64,000 bases of DNA from Torreya grandis (GCA_037957365.1 JARHVA010004093.1:850001-914000); one strand, 5' to 3'; positions 1 to 12,479 are shown, counted from the stretch's first letter. The notes: generated by a model from the sequence alone, not told the origin. Translations and numbers: made by a program.

Positions 1-265
1 CTAGATTATCAACATTACTTAGCTCATATTGGTCAAGATTATATAGTGGTTCAAACTATATGGGTCATTTAACATTACTTAGTTCAAAATGGTTAAGATT
101 ATACAACGGTCTAGACTATATGGGTCATTTAGTATTACTCAACTTAGATTGGTCAAGATTATATAGTGGTTTAGACTATCTAGGTCACTTAGCATTACTC
201 AGCTTAGATTAGTCAAGATTATATAGTAATTTAGATTACATTGGGTCACTTAGCATTACTCAGGA
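1..265. repeat. 60-bp tandem repeat, about 4.4 units
   Basis: A 60-bp unit recurs with exact 60-base spacing. Copies of the block GGTCAAGATTATATAGTGGT (with changes) start at 31, 91, 151 and 211, and each is followed by a GGTCAYTTAGYATTACT-like block. The array runs off the left edge, so its true length is unknown. It lies about 0.9 kb upstream of a polypurine tract and LTR start, so it is probably the 3' non-coding part of an LTR element; that placement is inference. Confidence 0.9.
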
Positions 266-844
266 CATCTAGAGGGATACACCTTCAATTTATAGATACA
301 TAGACTATTAAGAAATAGTGGTTTAGATCATATAGATTCATAGTGACTCTAATATAGATTCAGACCAGATATTAGATTCAAGGGCATGTACATTACTATA
401 CATCTCACACACAACTTCATACAACATGACATAATTACAAGACTAGACAATAGTTCATAGGCATAGTGTAGAGCACATTGTTTTGATCTCTAGTTTTTCA
501 CATGGGACATGACATGACAAATCATATCACATGTGGTTATATATATTTTTATATTATCCATATGCATCACTCATATACCAGATTTGGGGACATGGCACAA
601 TTTTTCATGTACTTCATCTTCCAAGATTATATAGATTGGAATGGCAATACATGCCATTTTCTTCTTACACATTTACTAGAGTTTTTAGATTACACCCAAA
701 CATTAACCAAATTTTCACTAGGTTGGACCATATGGTCATCTATAGGGATTGATTCATTGTATTACTTAGGCCTAGAGCCAAGTGTTTATGTAAGATAGAG
801 TGTAGACATTGGCTTTAGACCTCTAGGTACTTAAATCTAGTTTA
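266..844. other. No gene recognised between the two tandem arrays
   Basis: AT-rich sequence with two short overlapping open frames (502-798 and 531-752) whose translations show no domain I recognise and no codon bias pointing to coding. It is probably 3' internal sequence of the element whose LTR starts at 1167. Confidence 0.5.
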
Positions 845-1015
845 GATTATTCATATTCAGTATAGGGGGCATTTATTATAGGGATTATTTCTTTATTTAG
901 GTATTATTTAGATTCAGTATAGGGGGAATATATTACAAGGATTCCTTATTTATCCATACACTATTTATATTCAATAGAGGGGGTATCTATTATAGGGATT
1001 CTTTCTTTTTCCAAG
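845..1015. repeat. 57-bp tandem repeat, three units
   Basis: Three diverged units with a spacing of 57 bases. The marker CAGTATAGGGGG is at 858 and 915, and CAATAGAGGGGG at 972; each is followed about 15 bases later by a WATTAYARGGATT-like block. The G-runs make each unit resemble a weak polypurine tract. The array ends about 140 bp before the clear polypurine tract at 1154. Confidence 0.8.
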
Positions 1016-1153
1016 CACTATTTCAATTCTTCATCCACTTCCCAAGCCAAGAAGTTGCACACTTTTTGAGCACACTTCACACATGTAAGTTTAGGTATGA
1101 ATCTTCTTCTATTTTTTTTAATCTAGTACTTCATTTCATTGCATAACTATATT

Positions 1154-1166
1154 AAAAGGGGGGAAA
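1154..1166 (+). promoter_or_regulatory. Polypurine tract (plus-strand primer) of an LTR element
   Basis: AAAAGGGGGGAAA directly precedes TGTATACACC, which has the TG expected of an LTR start. This is the usual arrangement just upstream of a 3' LTR and orients the left-edge element on the plus strand. Confidence 0.65.
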
Positions 1167-2050
1167 TGTATACACCCTAAATTTGTTAATCAACAACACA
1201 TATCATATCTTTTCATAGTCCTTTCATAGGAGACTCCAACTAGAGTTTATGAGCTTTTATTCACATCTAGCCATGTCCCTTTGTCTTACTTTTCTTAGTC
1301 TTAATAAATTTCCTAGACATCTCTTAGATTATCCAAATCATCCATAGGTTTATGTAATTAACCCTTACAGACCCTACCAACTCTTTCAAGACCATATCCA
1401 TCCCTCTAGGTCGTGTACCCCTTAGACAACAGTGTCTAAATAAGACTATAGTGCTAAAACCTAGGGTGTCCAATTTTTTGTACTATTGTCCAAGTGAAAA
1501 TTTGGCTCTAGCTATTAGTTTCTTATGTATGATGAGTCTTACCCATATTATTTACTTCATCCCTAATTTTTACAATGTTGTCTAAACGTGAATAAAGCTC
1601 CCAAATTCAAAATAATGAGTCTCCTATATAAATAATTACATAAGGCATTTTATATCTAGCACTTACTATTTTGTCACATTAGACATAATAAAATCAAGCA
1701 ATATTATATCTCAGCTTATTTACATCACACATAGATTTTCATGCTTGATCAAGGAAGGGCCTAGGCAAAATTCATTCTTGCATCAATCATGAACATTGAT
1801 TATGGACACTCTCTAAGAAATAACTACATTGGTTTTGATAACCTAGATTGAGGGTTAATGTAGGTAGTAATCAAAATAGCAGGGGTTCTTGATTGCATGA
1901 TCATTCTTCCCCTAACATAGATTTACCCCCTTTTTCTTTTTATCTATTTGTTATTTCCATGTGTGTAGACAAATATAGGTAATAAATATTAAAATAGACC
2001 CACAACGAGCTTTGGTTACTCCCAATACCTAAAATTTGGTATGCAGGGTC
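1167..2050 (+). mobile_element. Probable 3' LTR of a left-edge element; right end uncertain
   Basis: Starts TGTATACACC immediately after a polypurine tract and carries a TATA-like box, TATATAAA, at 1625-1632, about 460 bp in, as expected for an LTR promoter. I could not find a second copy in the window, so the right boundary is a guess and no target duplication can be tested. A block at 1448-1500 recurs weakly at 2125-2178, so the LTR may extend further or two related LTR pieces may be stacked. Confidence 0.45.
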
Positions 2051-2412
2051 ATACTAAGAAGATGAATTAAACCCAAAAATATTTTAGCCTCAATAAAAAA
2101 ACACTAGGAAAGGAAAATAGTGCCAAAACTAAGGTGTCTAATTTTCAATGCTACTATCTACTTAGAAAATGAAAGATAGATTCAGGTTCCAAATAGTGTC
2201 TCAGTCTCGTGTGCAAGTTTTTAGACCCTAACTCATCTGAATCATCCTATTTTTTTAGATAAGTGTTCTTCTCCCTTATGCATGTTAATTTGATTAAATT
2301 TATATAAAATTTTATTTTACTATATCTAATCATAATTATTCCCATATTATAGACCATTATTATTTAGGAATTAAACATTTAATTTTCTAAAACAATAAAA
2401 TAGCTAGTGCAC
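2051..2412. other. No gene; weak repeat of the upstream LTR
   Basis: AT-rich. Positions 2125-2178 resemble 1448-1500 (both contain ATAGTGCYAAAAC then GTGTCYAATTTT), roughly 75% by eye. The remaining sequence is unassigned and leads into the pol fossil of element A. Confidence 0.4.
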
Positions 2413-2958
2413 CAAGTTGAGGACAATGCTCTAGAGGAAGAAGACCCTAACCACCTTTGCATACAAATAACTAAGGGTAGTAGGCAAGTTGAGGATTTTA
2501 ATCAATATAAGAATGAGACCTAATGTGCACCACTATAAATGACAAAGGTAGATATCAACTTAGAAGGAGAACCAGAGATTGCTACTCTAGGTGCATATTG
2601 GTCTGTTGTAGAGCTAGCATACATTATGGACCTTCTAAATAAATTCTAAGACTTGTTTTATAGGAACTATAAAGACATAAATAGTACCCACCCATCCTTT
2701 ATAAATATTAGCATGAATCTAGTCAACGACATAAGACCTATTAAGAAGTGGCCTTATAGGATAAACCCTAATATTCATGCCAAGGTCAAAATATAGATTA
2801 ATGATATGCTAGCCTCAAGAATCATCTACTTTTTACAAGAATATACATGGGTTAGCCCCATGGTTATCAACATCAATAAGGATGGGCACATATAGATCTA
2901 CATTGAATATATAATTTTAAATGTCTCCTACATAAAAGAACCCTTTCTAACTCTATTT
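2413..2958 (+). pseudogene. Element A (Ty3/gypsy) pol fragment 1: linker and N-terminal RT
   Basis: One frame reads as the region between protease and reverse transcriptase followed by the RT N-terminus. Recognisable blocks are YWSVVELAYIMDLLNKF, DIRPIKKWPYRINPN and a WVSPMVININKDG stretch, which match the order in plant Ty3/gypsy RTs (EIVDLL..., ARPVKKRPY..., W-x-SPMV). At least three in-frame stops break it. Protease and gag are not visible upstream. The frame stops at 2958 inside the PF-LT-F motif because element C is inserted there; it resumes at 12485 in register once the 5-bp target duplication is discounted. Confidence in the family is high; nothing here can be functional. Confidence 0.85.
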
Positions 2959-5900
2959 TGTTGGAAAGTTTTATCATTGATGTCAAATATTGATGTCATG
3001 TGTGCATTAATGTCAAAGGTAATTACAAAGTGTTGATGTCATGATGATGATGAGTTTGTGCTTGAAGTTGTGTAAGGTAGGATTTGTTTTTACATGAGCT
3101 AAGGTAGGTATTGTTTGAGGCTTATCATATTATATCTAGAATATTGATATGGTTTCAGGTTAAGGAGAAAAGATAAGCATGAGAACAGTGTAATGGCATA
3201 GGCTTCGTAGCCTAGTAGTAAGCATGAACATTTAGTATATGCTTGGATAGGAAGTTAAAGAATGTTATAGATGATATCATGTTGGGGATTCCTATCAAAA
3301 GTCACGAATGATTTGAGTGCTTGTGTGCATTAGTGTATTTCATCTAAATTATCATTATTTTCATTTAGAAATTTTGGGTCTAGTGGTAAAAAATCTAGGA
3401 AGGCATTTTGTTGACATCATAACTACCATGTGTGGATGATTTAGGGGTAGTTGGTCATATGGTTGTGATAACATTAGTCCCTAGTTACTATTTTTTAAGT
3501 CTCAAGTCATGTGATGAAGAATAATCAAACATATGTGGGTGCAAAGTTAGGCTCTCAATCATTTTGATAGTGTTTTCCCATACTTAGCCAAATTTGTATG
3601 TGTCAAAAAGATCCAAGCAAGCATATTGATATAGTCATATTTTTCACATGTGGTAGTTTCAAGAGAAGTTGATCATATGGGTTTGTTCATTTCTATGCCT
3701 AGTTGATGTGTGCTAAATTTTAGGTCATACAATGAAGCTTTGACAAAAGATATGATGTTCAAAGTTGGCCTTCCAGATAAGTTTTTGACATAATTGGCTT
3801 TGTGGTAGAAAAATATGAATGAGTAGTGTAATGGGATTATATATTACATATTTAAAGATTTCAGGATCTTCTTAATATATGATTGGATTCTCCTATGTGA
3901 AGAGATCACATGGTCCAAATTTTAGATCATGTATCTAATTGAAAAAAAAATTATTATGGTCCAAAGTTGGCCTTTTAGGTAGATAGAAATAGACCTCATG
4001 CTTAGTTGGTTTTTAAATAGTTAAAGATCAAGACCAAATGAATATCCAACTATTCATGAGTGATCATACAATATTGATCTAATAGTATATATGTAGTAAG
4101 ATGATAAGAAGTGCATAATGTTTAATAGTAAAGTGATCAAAAGTCACATGAGGGTGCCAAGTGTCATGATCATATGGGTTATAATAAATATTTAATGGTG
4201 AGAATTATAATATAAAGACTTGGCTGATCCATAGAGATCGATGGTGCACATTGAATTAATATTACAAGATTACATGAGATAAGGTCAACTGTTAGAGGTT
4301 TAATGTTTGGCAGTGGTAGACTATGAGTTAAAGTTCAAGATTCATATAATAAGATCAATGGTACGTGATTGATATAAATCAATGAGGACATTAGATGACA
4401 TAATAGTTTTTGATGTTTAATTGTGACTGTTTGAATTCAAATATTTGAATTTAACAAAAGAAATACCATTTTTTGGTTTTTGAGATATATCTTTTGATCC
4501 AAGATGAATTTTTTCATGTTTTAAAAACCAAAGTAGTAGAGGACTATAACACACATCTAGAAATATATATTTAAACATTTGAAAGTGTATACAACCAAAG
4601 ATATTCAAGTTCAAAGTTGATTATGTGTTTGTTCAGTAACTTGAGAAGGGTAATTAACTTGTTCTTGTCAGTATATCTATGTTTAAAGGTGAACTAGATA
4701 TTGGAATATGTTTTAGAATATATGACGATTATATTTGTGCTTTATGAATATTTACCAATCATATTTAGTATGTAAAAAGGTTTATAAGTTGACTATGTAT
4801 TTGTTCATGGTGATTATGTGCACAAAATGCTCTTTGATTAAACTATGCTTAAGCATAAGGGTACTATGATCATTTGAGGATGTCAAAGTGGTCATGTGGA
4901 ATGGGTTCATGATTTTTTAAGTGGACCTATGTTCTTTGTTTTCTCAAAGAAGTTCCAATGAGCTAAATGGGTCTCTATAGGACCTAAAAGTGATTTATGC
5001 CTATTTGAAAGAGATTTGTGCTTAAGTGTGACCCATGTTAGATGCACTAAGGGTGAAGGCATGAATTGTGGCTAAGAAGTAAAGTTTTTTGAATTGATGA
5101 TCATGAATATTATATAAATAGTGAAACCAAATGTGATGGTTTCTAGACTTGAGCAAACTAGTGCAAGGCTTGTGTGAGTGGTGTATTCATTATATTGAAG
5201 AAGAGAACCTTTGAAAGAGAAGGTACACATTAGTAAGGACTTGAAGAGAGTGAATAGGATCAAAAATAATTTTTTGAGCAAGGTGATGAAGGTGATAACA
5301 TAGGTCATTGGACCTAATAAACCTATAAGAGGCAAAATGAGTGAGTGTGCTCAAGAGGATATTTGAGAGAGTGTGTATGTTGAGAAAAGGAAAAGTAAAG
5401 GTTGTGTGTGACCACTGGATGCATTAAAGGGTAGATTAGTTTAATGATGGTGTGTATGACATTTATGTCATAATAATTTTATTTTAGGTTTGTTGATTGT
5501 GTATGAGTAGAGAAGAGTGGTGTGATCTAAAAGGTGACTTTAGATGCATTATGAGTGTGATAAAAATAAAATGGGGTTGTGTTAGTAGAGGTCCATTATC
5601 AGGCATAGAAGACATTAGGTTAAAGGTGGAGGTGTTATGTACAAAGGAGGGTCCAAAGGACTTGGTATTCCTTTGGGATAGTTATTCCTTGTGAAATAGG
5701 TTTTTCACTAAAGGCCTTTGGTTAGGAGGACTTGACTAGTCTCTTGCTTTTAATATCTTATAGGATAAGTAGTCCATGTGTTATAGGCTTGAGAGTGGTT
5801 TTTATTCTCAATGAGGCTTTCCCATAGGAACTATGTATTATGAGTTTGATCTTATATATGCATTAAATGAATTAGCTCTCTTGTTAATGTTGCTTGATCA

Positions 5901-6002
5901 AGTTGATATATGTTGATTGTTTAATAGTTTGAAAGGATTATAATCAAAATTGAACTATTTGGGCTCATTGATTCACCCCTCTTAGTGATTTTACCTCTAA
6001 AA
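2959..6002 (+). repeat. Element C 5' LTR (about 3.04 kb)
   Basis: Direct repeat partner of 9403-12479, co-linear throughout: the openings, the mid-block at 3130-3300 against 9540-9700, and the closing TTTTACCTCTAA against TTTTACCTTTAA all pair. It begins TGTTGG and ends at the base before the primer-binding site spacer. Open frames inside, such as the minus-strand ones at 4417-4614 and 5072-5335 and the plus-strand one at 5497-5694, are not preserved as proteins in the partner copy and I treat them as chance. Confidence 0.85.
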
Positions 6003-6004
6003 AT

Positions 6005-6016
6005 TAGTATCAGATC
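6005..6016 (+). promoter_or_regulatory. Primer-binding site similar to tRNA-iMet, element C
   Basis: TAGTATCAGATC, two bases after the 5' LTR end, matches the canonical plant iMet site TGGTATCAGAGC at 10 of 12 positions. It would prime minus-strand DNA synthesis and fixes the element on the plus strand. Confidence 0.75.
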
Positions 6017-6067
6017 TAGATCCTTTAGAAGAAGTTTAACAACTTGAGATCTTGAGTTGATACAAAG

Positions 6068-7680
6068 ATGGATAAATAGTTGAAGAAAGAGAATCAACAG
6101 TGGAAGGTTGTGATCAAGGAACTTGAAGAGTACATATGTACTTTGAATAAATACTCCAAAAAGGATGAGAATTTTATCAATGATGTCAAGGTTAGCTAGT
6201 AGATAAAAATATAAGTTTGTGTTTAAAAGAAAAGGACATCATGTTTGATAAATAAGCTTTCCATAATAGTATATAATATGATAACAAGGAAGAAGAAGTT
6301 GATATAGAAGTTGAGCTCATGAGTGCTCTTGGTAAACTAAAGGATTAGAAGAAGAGGAATCATAAAAAGAGGAATGTGATCAAATGTATTGAAGCATAAG
6401 TCAGTTCTCTTGAGGGAAGTTTGTTAGGCATGCCCAAGAAATAAGAAAAGAAGTAGTAACAATAGATCGATTTTATTGAAGTGCGAGCATATAGATTGAA
6501 AGACATGGATAAAAAATCCAAAGAGTATGAAGAGAAATCAGTATTCTTGAGCATTGGTTAATGACTACAAATTTAAATCTGATAGAAAGAGAAGATGAGT
6601 ACACTCTTCCAAAGATTGTGATGGAGTCATTGAAGAGTGAGCATGAACTTGTTTTAGTCAAGTTGGATAAGTTGGAAAAAAAGTATGAGAATCTTGAGTA
6701 TGTCAATGAGATTTCAAGATTTGAAAGAAATGAAAAAATATATGTTAGACAACCAAATGCTTGAAGGTATGCTAGTTTATTTCATGGTCATTATTATACA
6801 TGTAATATGTATGGTCATAGAGCTAAGGACTATATAATGAAGTAATTCAAGAATGAGTTCTCATGGAGCCTTAGAAGAAGAAGCAATTAATCTTAGAAAA
6901 AGCATATCTCAGATCAATCAAGAGTAAAGAAGGAATTAGATATGAAGAAGATACATAATTTATCTTAGTCCAGATCAAAAATGAAGATCACAATCATCAT
7001 CAATAAAAAGGTATGAATGATCTTATTTGTTTCATTTGTCATAGAGTTTTCCACATTGATAGGTATTGTAAGAATAGGTTGAATGTGTTCCCAAATTATG
7101 GTCATTATTATACATGTAATAAGTATGGTCATAGAGCTAAGGACTATAGAATGAAGTTAGTCAAGAATGAGTTCTCATGGAGCCTTAGAAGAAGAAGCAA
7201 TTGATCTTAGAAAAATCATATCTCAAATCAATCAAGAGTAAAGAAGGAATTAGATATGAAGAAGATACATAATTTATCTTAGTCCAGATCAAAAATGAAG
7301 ATCACAATCATCATCAATAAAAAGGTATGAATGATCTTATTTGTTTCATTTGTCATAGAGTTTTCCACATTGATAGGTATTGTAAGAATAGGTTGAATGT
7401 GTTCCCAAAGTAAAATAAGGTGTATGAAGCTCTTAGTGTGCAAGGAAGATGTCATAAACGGGTATAAAAACCTAAGAATATTAAAAGAGATCATACTAAG
7501 ACCACAGATGGTTTGCTTTCCATGATATACATGAAGGAAAATCAAGAGTTTCTATTGATAGTATTTTTTGACTTGTCTAAAGAAAACAATGAAGTCAACT
7601 ATTCATTCAAAGTCAATGAAGACTGCAAGTTAGATGAGATTATGGAGATATGGGACTCTCCAATGTTTTTACACTTTTAG
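6068..7680 (+). pseudogene. Element C gag fossil with CCHC zinc knuckles
   Basis: Broken plus-strand coding sequence beginning near ATG 6068. The first part reads as a Lys/Glu-rich, probably coiled-coil region (ELEEYICTLNKYSKKDENF). Then come zinc-knuckle modules: one of the form CFICHRVFHIDRYC, a complete C-X2-C-X4-H-X4-C, and one of the form YTCNKYGHRAKDY in which the first and last Cys are Tyr. Both lie in a 314-bp tandem duplication, so four knuckles are present in alternating order. After 7413 a further stretch (DGLLSMIYMKENQEF...) stays open for about 80 codons. Several stops and frame changes are present. Nucleic-acid-binding Gag is the safe reading; the superfamily call rests on the LTR and primer-site features. 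Confidence 0.7.
6786..7413 (+). repeat. 314-bp tandem duplication inside element C gag
   Basis: GGTCATTATTATACATGTAAT starts at 6786 and again at 7100 (offset 314). The offset holds to GAATGTGTTCCCAAA, near 7081-7095 in unit 1 and 7395-7409 in unit 2. Identity is high (a few substitutions and single-base shifts by eye), much higher than between the LTRs, so the duplication may be younger than the insertion or kept alike by conversion. Each unit carries two zinc-knuckle modules. Confidence 0.9.
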
Positions 7681-9390
7681 TCTCTCTTTGTCAAAGGGGT
7701 GTCTCTCTATAAGATTAAAGGAGATGATTTACAGAAAGAGGAAGCATGGTGGATGTTTTTTGGGTCTTTATTAATGTTACAAGACAAATAAGGTCATGAA
7801 AGATTGTTGGTAGCATGTGTAAGGTCTACAAGCAAGGTTAGAATGGGTGTTTCCAGATGGCATAATAATATTGATGAAATTTCAAGATTATATATTTTTA
7901 TATAAATTTTTGTTGATGTTATGATGTCGTGCTCAAAGTGGTTTTGTGCTCTGAAGATATGTTGAAGTCAAATTGGAGATTTTTGTTTTCTCTTAGGTTT
8001 CCTAGTTTGTGCTTAAGAGTATGTAAGTCATAGAATGGGGTATAGGAATTAAATGTTATAAAAGTTATGAAGGCTCAATTTTTGGTCTAAAAGTGTGTAA
8101 TGGTAGTATCTATGTTAACAAAAAGTTTAAAATATGGGCGTTGACTAGAAGGAGGTTTGTTGACCTTGTTTGTTTTAAGTTTCTAAAGTTTTGGGCTTTG
8201 CTAGAAAAGTGGTCTACCTTATGAGTTGAGGTTCAATGATTATTAATAGGTTGAATGGTAAAAATTGGTTATCAAATTAATATTCAAAAAGATTTGAAGT
8301 TTTATGGTTTTCAAATTATTCATGTTTTTGTTAAGATGGGGCCTAATTAGCTAGTAGGTTTGTGAATGAAGTATATTTCTAAGGATGAGATAGTTGTTGA
8401 AAATTGGTGTGACTTATGGGGTATATGAGAGTGTTATGTATATGAATTTTTAAGTCTTGATGGTGTGTCTATATAATGTTTTGGGATTTTCAAGTTCCTG
8501 TTAGGGCTACAAGAATACTAGATAGGCCTAGTTAGAAGTAGAGTGCTTTGTGTTCAGTTTCTCCAAAAGAGCAAAGGAATAATTATTTAAAGGTAAGTTA
8601 TCATGTTTTTTTATATAATTATTCCATTTTTTATTAGTGGCACGAAGTTCTATTGGTAGTCTTTGAGTTGGATTGAGAGAGAAGGCTAGTAATCCTATAT
8701 GATGGTTCTTCATGGGGTGTGGAGATTTGAAGATGCTAAAGAGGTGAAATAGATCATATATATTATGAGGATTACATATTATTTTTCTCAAGGTTATTTT
8801 AATAATTTATTGGTGTCCATGTGTTTCTAGTTCTCATTATTAATAGTGCATAATTAAATAAGAGTGGTGTCATGAAGCATGATTGAGAAGTTCAAGGTAA
8901 GAAGTGGTATGCACATTGTTAGGGGTGGTTTGTATCATATATCATAGGTGATCGTTTCCTATTTTTGGTTAAATTATGAAATAATATGGAGCATGATGTT
9001 AAGGTGATATTTCTAAGATATATGGATAGCTTGTTAGGTCCAATGAACAGAATAGTCCAATTTTAGAGTAGTACATTCAAAGGAGATTGATATGATTACT
9101 TGATCAAACCAAGTCATATGTTTTGAAAAGGTAGTAAATATTCATTCATGAGTAGAGTGAACTTGTGATTTTTTTAGGTAAATATGTCAAAGGATCATAA
9201 ATTCCCAAGTTTAGATTGATGAATGTCAAAGGGATAATAATTATTTCATATGAGGTATGTAAGTATCCTGAGCTCGTAGAAGTATATTTGAATAAATTAT
9301 TGATGTTAAGTGGAGCTTGGAAGATGTTTATTCCAATTTTTAACTTATGGAAAAGGGGGAGAAGGAAACTAAGAGGTGGGAATTAATGAC
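7681..9390 (+). other. Element C interior without recognisable pol
   Basis: About 1.7 kb between gag and the polypurine tract. All plus frames are full of stops and I see no protease DxG, RT YxDD or integrase DDE context. Minus-strand open frames such as 8528-8791 look like chance. The region supports calling C non-autonomous, although a pol decayed beyond recognition cannot be excluded by eye. Confidence 0.55.
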
Positions 9391-9402
9391 AAAGGGGGAG
9401 AT
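9391..9402 (+). promoter_or_regulatory. Element C polypurine tract
   Basis: AAAGGGGGAGAT immediately followed by TGTTGG, the start of the 3' LTR. This is the classic plant copia plus-strand primer. Confidence 0.85.
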
Positions 9403-12400
9403 TGTTGGTAAGTGTTGTCATGTGTGCATTGATGTCAAAGGTAATAATAAAGTGTTGATGTCATGATGATGACTTTGTGCCTCAAGTTGTGCAAGGTATG
9501 ATTTGGTTAAATATGAGATAAATTAGGTATTTTTTGAGGCTTATCATATTATATCTATCATGTTGATATGGTTTTAGGTCAAGGATAAAATAAAAGCATG
9601 ATAACAATTTATTGGCATAGGCTTGGTAACCTAGTATGTAAGCATGGATCTTCAATATATGCTTGGATAAGAAGTTGATAAATTTTATAGATGATGATAT
9701 AATGTTGAGGGATCATATAAAAAGTCAATAGTTATTTTATTAATTATGTACATGATTATATTTCATCTAGTCAATCATATTTTTCATCTAGACATTTTTG
9801 GTCTAGTGGTAGAAAATCTGAGTAGGCATTTTGTTGACATCATAATTACCACATGTGGATGAGTTAGGGGGATTTGGTAATATGTTTGTGATCAAACTAG
9901 TACCTAATTTCTATTTACTAAGTCTCAAGTCATATTATGAAGTGAAATCAAATATATATTGGTGCAAATTTGGGCTCTCAAGCATTTTGATAGTGTTTTC
10001 CCATAGCCAAATTTGCATGTGGCAAGAAAAGCCAAGTAATAATATTGATATAGTCATATTTCACACGTGTGGAAGTTTTAAGATAATTTGATCATATAAG
10101 TTTGTTTAGTTTTGTGCCTAGTTAATTTTTACTCAATTTTAGATCATACGATGAAGCACAACAAAAGATATGCATGTTTAAAGTTGGCCTTCCAGACAAG
10201 TTTTTGACATAGTTGGCTTTATGGTAGAAAAAGATAAATGATCAATTTAATGTAATTATATATTGCATATGCAAAGGTTTCAGAAGATTCTTAATATACA
10301 GTTATATTTTCCTATGTGAGGAGATCATATGGTCTAAATTTTAGATCATGTGTCTAAGCACAACAAAATATGTTATGGTCCAAAGTTAGCCTTCTAGGAA
10401 GATAACAATTTTCCTCATACTTATTCATTTTTTTTAAAGTTAAAGATCAAGACCAAATGAAGATCCAACGGTTCATGAGAAATTGTACAATATTGATCTA
10501 ATAGTACGTATGTAGTGAAATGATAATAAGTGCATGATGTTTAATAGTAAAGTTCTCGAAAGGCACACAAGGGTGCCAAGTGTCATGATAATGGAGGTTA
10601 TAATCAAGATCTAAAGGTGATAACTATAAGATAAAAACTTGGTTGATCCATAGATATCAATGGTGTGTGTTGAGTTAATATTGAAAGATTACATGAGATA
10701 AGGTTAACCATTTAAGGTTTAACATTTGGCAATGGTGTATTATGAGCTAAAGGTTGAGATTCATATAATAAGATCAATAGTGCATGATTTATATAAAGTA
10801 ACAAGGACATGATATGATATAATAGTGTTCAATTTTTAACTATGATAGTTTGAATTCAAATATTTGAATTTAACAAAGGAAAGACCAATGTGTAGTTTTC
10901 ATCTATATCTTTCAATCTAGGATGAATTTGCTCGTGATATAGAAATAAAAGTGGTAGAGGACTCTAAAGAACATCTATAAATATGTATTTGAAGATTTGA
11001 AAGTTTTTACAATCAAAGATATTGAATCTCAAAGTTGAAATTGTGTTTGTTCATGCTTTGTAAGTAACCTAATAAGGGCAATTAAGCTATTCTTGGTGGT
11101 ATCTAGATGTTTAAAGGTGAACTAGATATTAGGGTATTTAGTAGACTCCATGAGGATGATATGTTTGAATTATGAAGGTTTTAACAATCATATGCAATAT
11201 GAACAAGCTTTAGAAGTTGACTATGTATTTGTTCATGGTGACTATGTGCACAGAATGTTGTTGAGCAAATTGTGCTTAAGTATAAGGGTATTATGATCAT
11301 TTGAGGATGTCAAAGGGGCCATATGGAATGGGTACATGATTTTTAATGTTGTCTTATGTTCTTAGTTTGATCATAGAAGTGTCAAAGAGCTGAATGGTTT
11401 TTCATAGGACTTAAAAGTGACTTAGGCGTATTTTAAAAAGAGTTGTGCTTAAGTGTGACCCATGTAAGATGCCTTAAGGGTAAAGGCATGTATTATTCCC
11501 AATAATGAAAGTTTATGGACTTAATGATAATGAATTATCTATAAATATTGAAACCAAATGTGATGGTTTCTAGACTTGAGAAGACTAGTGCAAGGCTTGT
11601 ATGAGTGGCATATTTATTATAACAAAGAAGAGAACCATTGAAATATAAGGTACAAGTCAATAAGCACTAGTAGAGAGTGAAGAGGATAATGCATGCCTAT
11701 TTGATCAAGGTGATGGAGGTGATCACATAGTTAATTGTACTTAATAATCCTAGATGAGGTATAATGAGTGAGTATGCTTAAGAGGGTGTTTGAGAGAGTG
11801 TATATGGTGAGTTAAGGCAAGATGAAGGCTATGTGTGCCTAGTGGATGGGTTAAATTGCATAACAGGTTGATGATGGTGTGTATGACTTGTAGGTCATAT
11901 TTTACTATATCATAATAGTGTTCTTGTGGGTTTGTTAAGTTTGTATGAGTAGATAAGAGTGGTGTGATGTAAAAGGTGGCTTCGGATGCATTATGAGTGT
12001 GAGAATAAGTGAAGGGTTTGTGTTATTATAGGTCCATAATCAAGTGTAGAATACATCTGTTCAAAGGTGGAGGTGTTATTTTAAAATGGGGGTCTGAAGG
12101 ACTTGATCTTCCTTAGAGGTAGTTGTTCTTTGTGAAATAGGTGTTTCACTAAAGGCCCTTAGTTAGGAGGACTTCATCAAGGTTTATGGTCTAAAGGACT
12201 TGACCAATCTCTTGTTTTTAATCTCTTATAGGATAGGTAGTCCATGTGTTAAAATATTAATATTAAGAGTGGGTTTTATTCCCCATGAGGGTTTCCCATA
12301 GGAACTATGTGTTGTGGTTTTGATCTTGTGTATGCATTGAATGTATGAGCTCTCGTGTTAATGTTGCTTGATCAAGTTTTTATATGTTGATTGTTTAATA

Positions 12401-12479
12401 GTTTGAAAGGATTGAAATTGAAATTGAAATATCTTTCCTCAATGATTCACCTACCCTCTTTATGATTTTACCTTTAACA
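9403..12479 (+). repeat. Element C 3' LTR (about 3.08 kb)
   Basis: Direct-repeat partner of 2959-6002. It begins TGTTGGTAAG after the polypurine tract and ends TAACA at 12479. It is 33 bp longer than the left copy through scattered small indels. The following five bases, TGTTC, are the presumed target duplication, after which element A's RT frame resumes. Confidence 0.85.

Larger units (their letters stand above)
2959..12479 (+). mobile_element. Element C: non-autonomous copia-like LTR element with gag only
   Basis: A 9.5 kb insertion flanked by direct repeats of about 3.05 kb, starting TGTTGG and ending TAACA (TAAAA in the left copy). A primer-binding site similar to tRNA-iMet follows the left LTR and an AAAGGGGGAGAT polypurine tract precedes the right LTR; this pairing is typical of plant Ty1/copia elements. 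The 3.4 kb interior contains a gag-like fossil with zinc knuckles but no protease, RT or integrase I can find. Flanking 5-mers TATTT (2954-2958) and TGTTC (12480-12484) differ by two transitions, consistent with a decayed target duplication. It sits inside element A's RT. By eye the LTRs are only about 80% identical, so the insertion is old. Confidence 0.85.
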
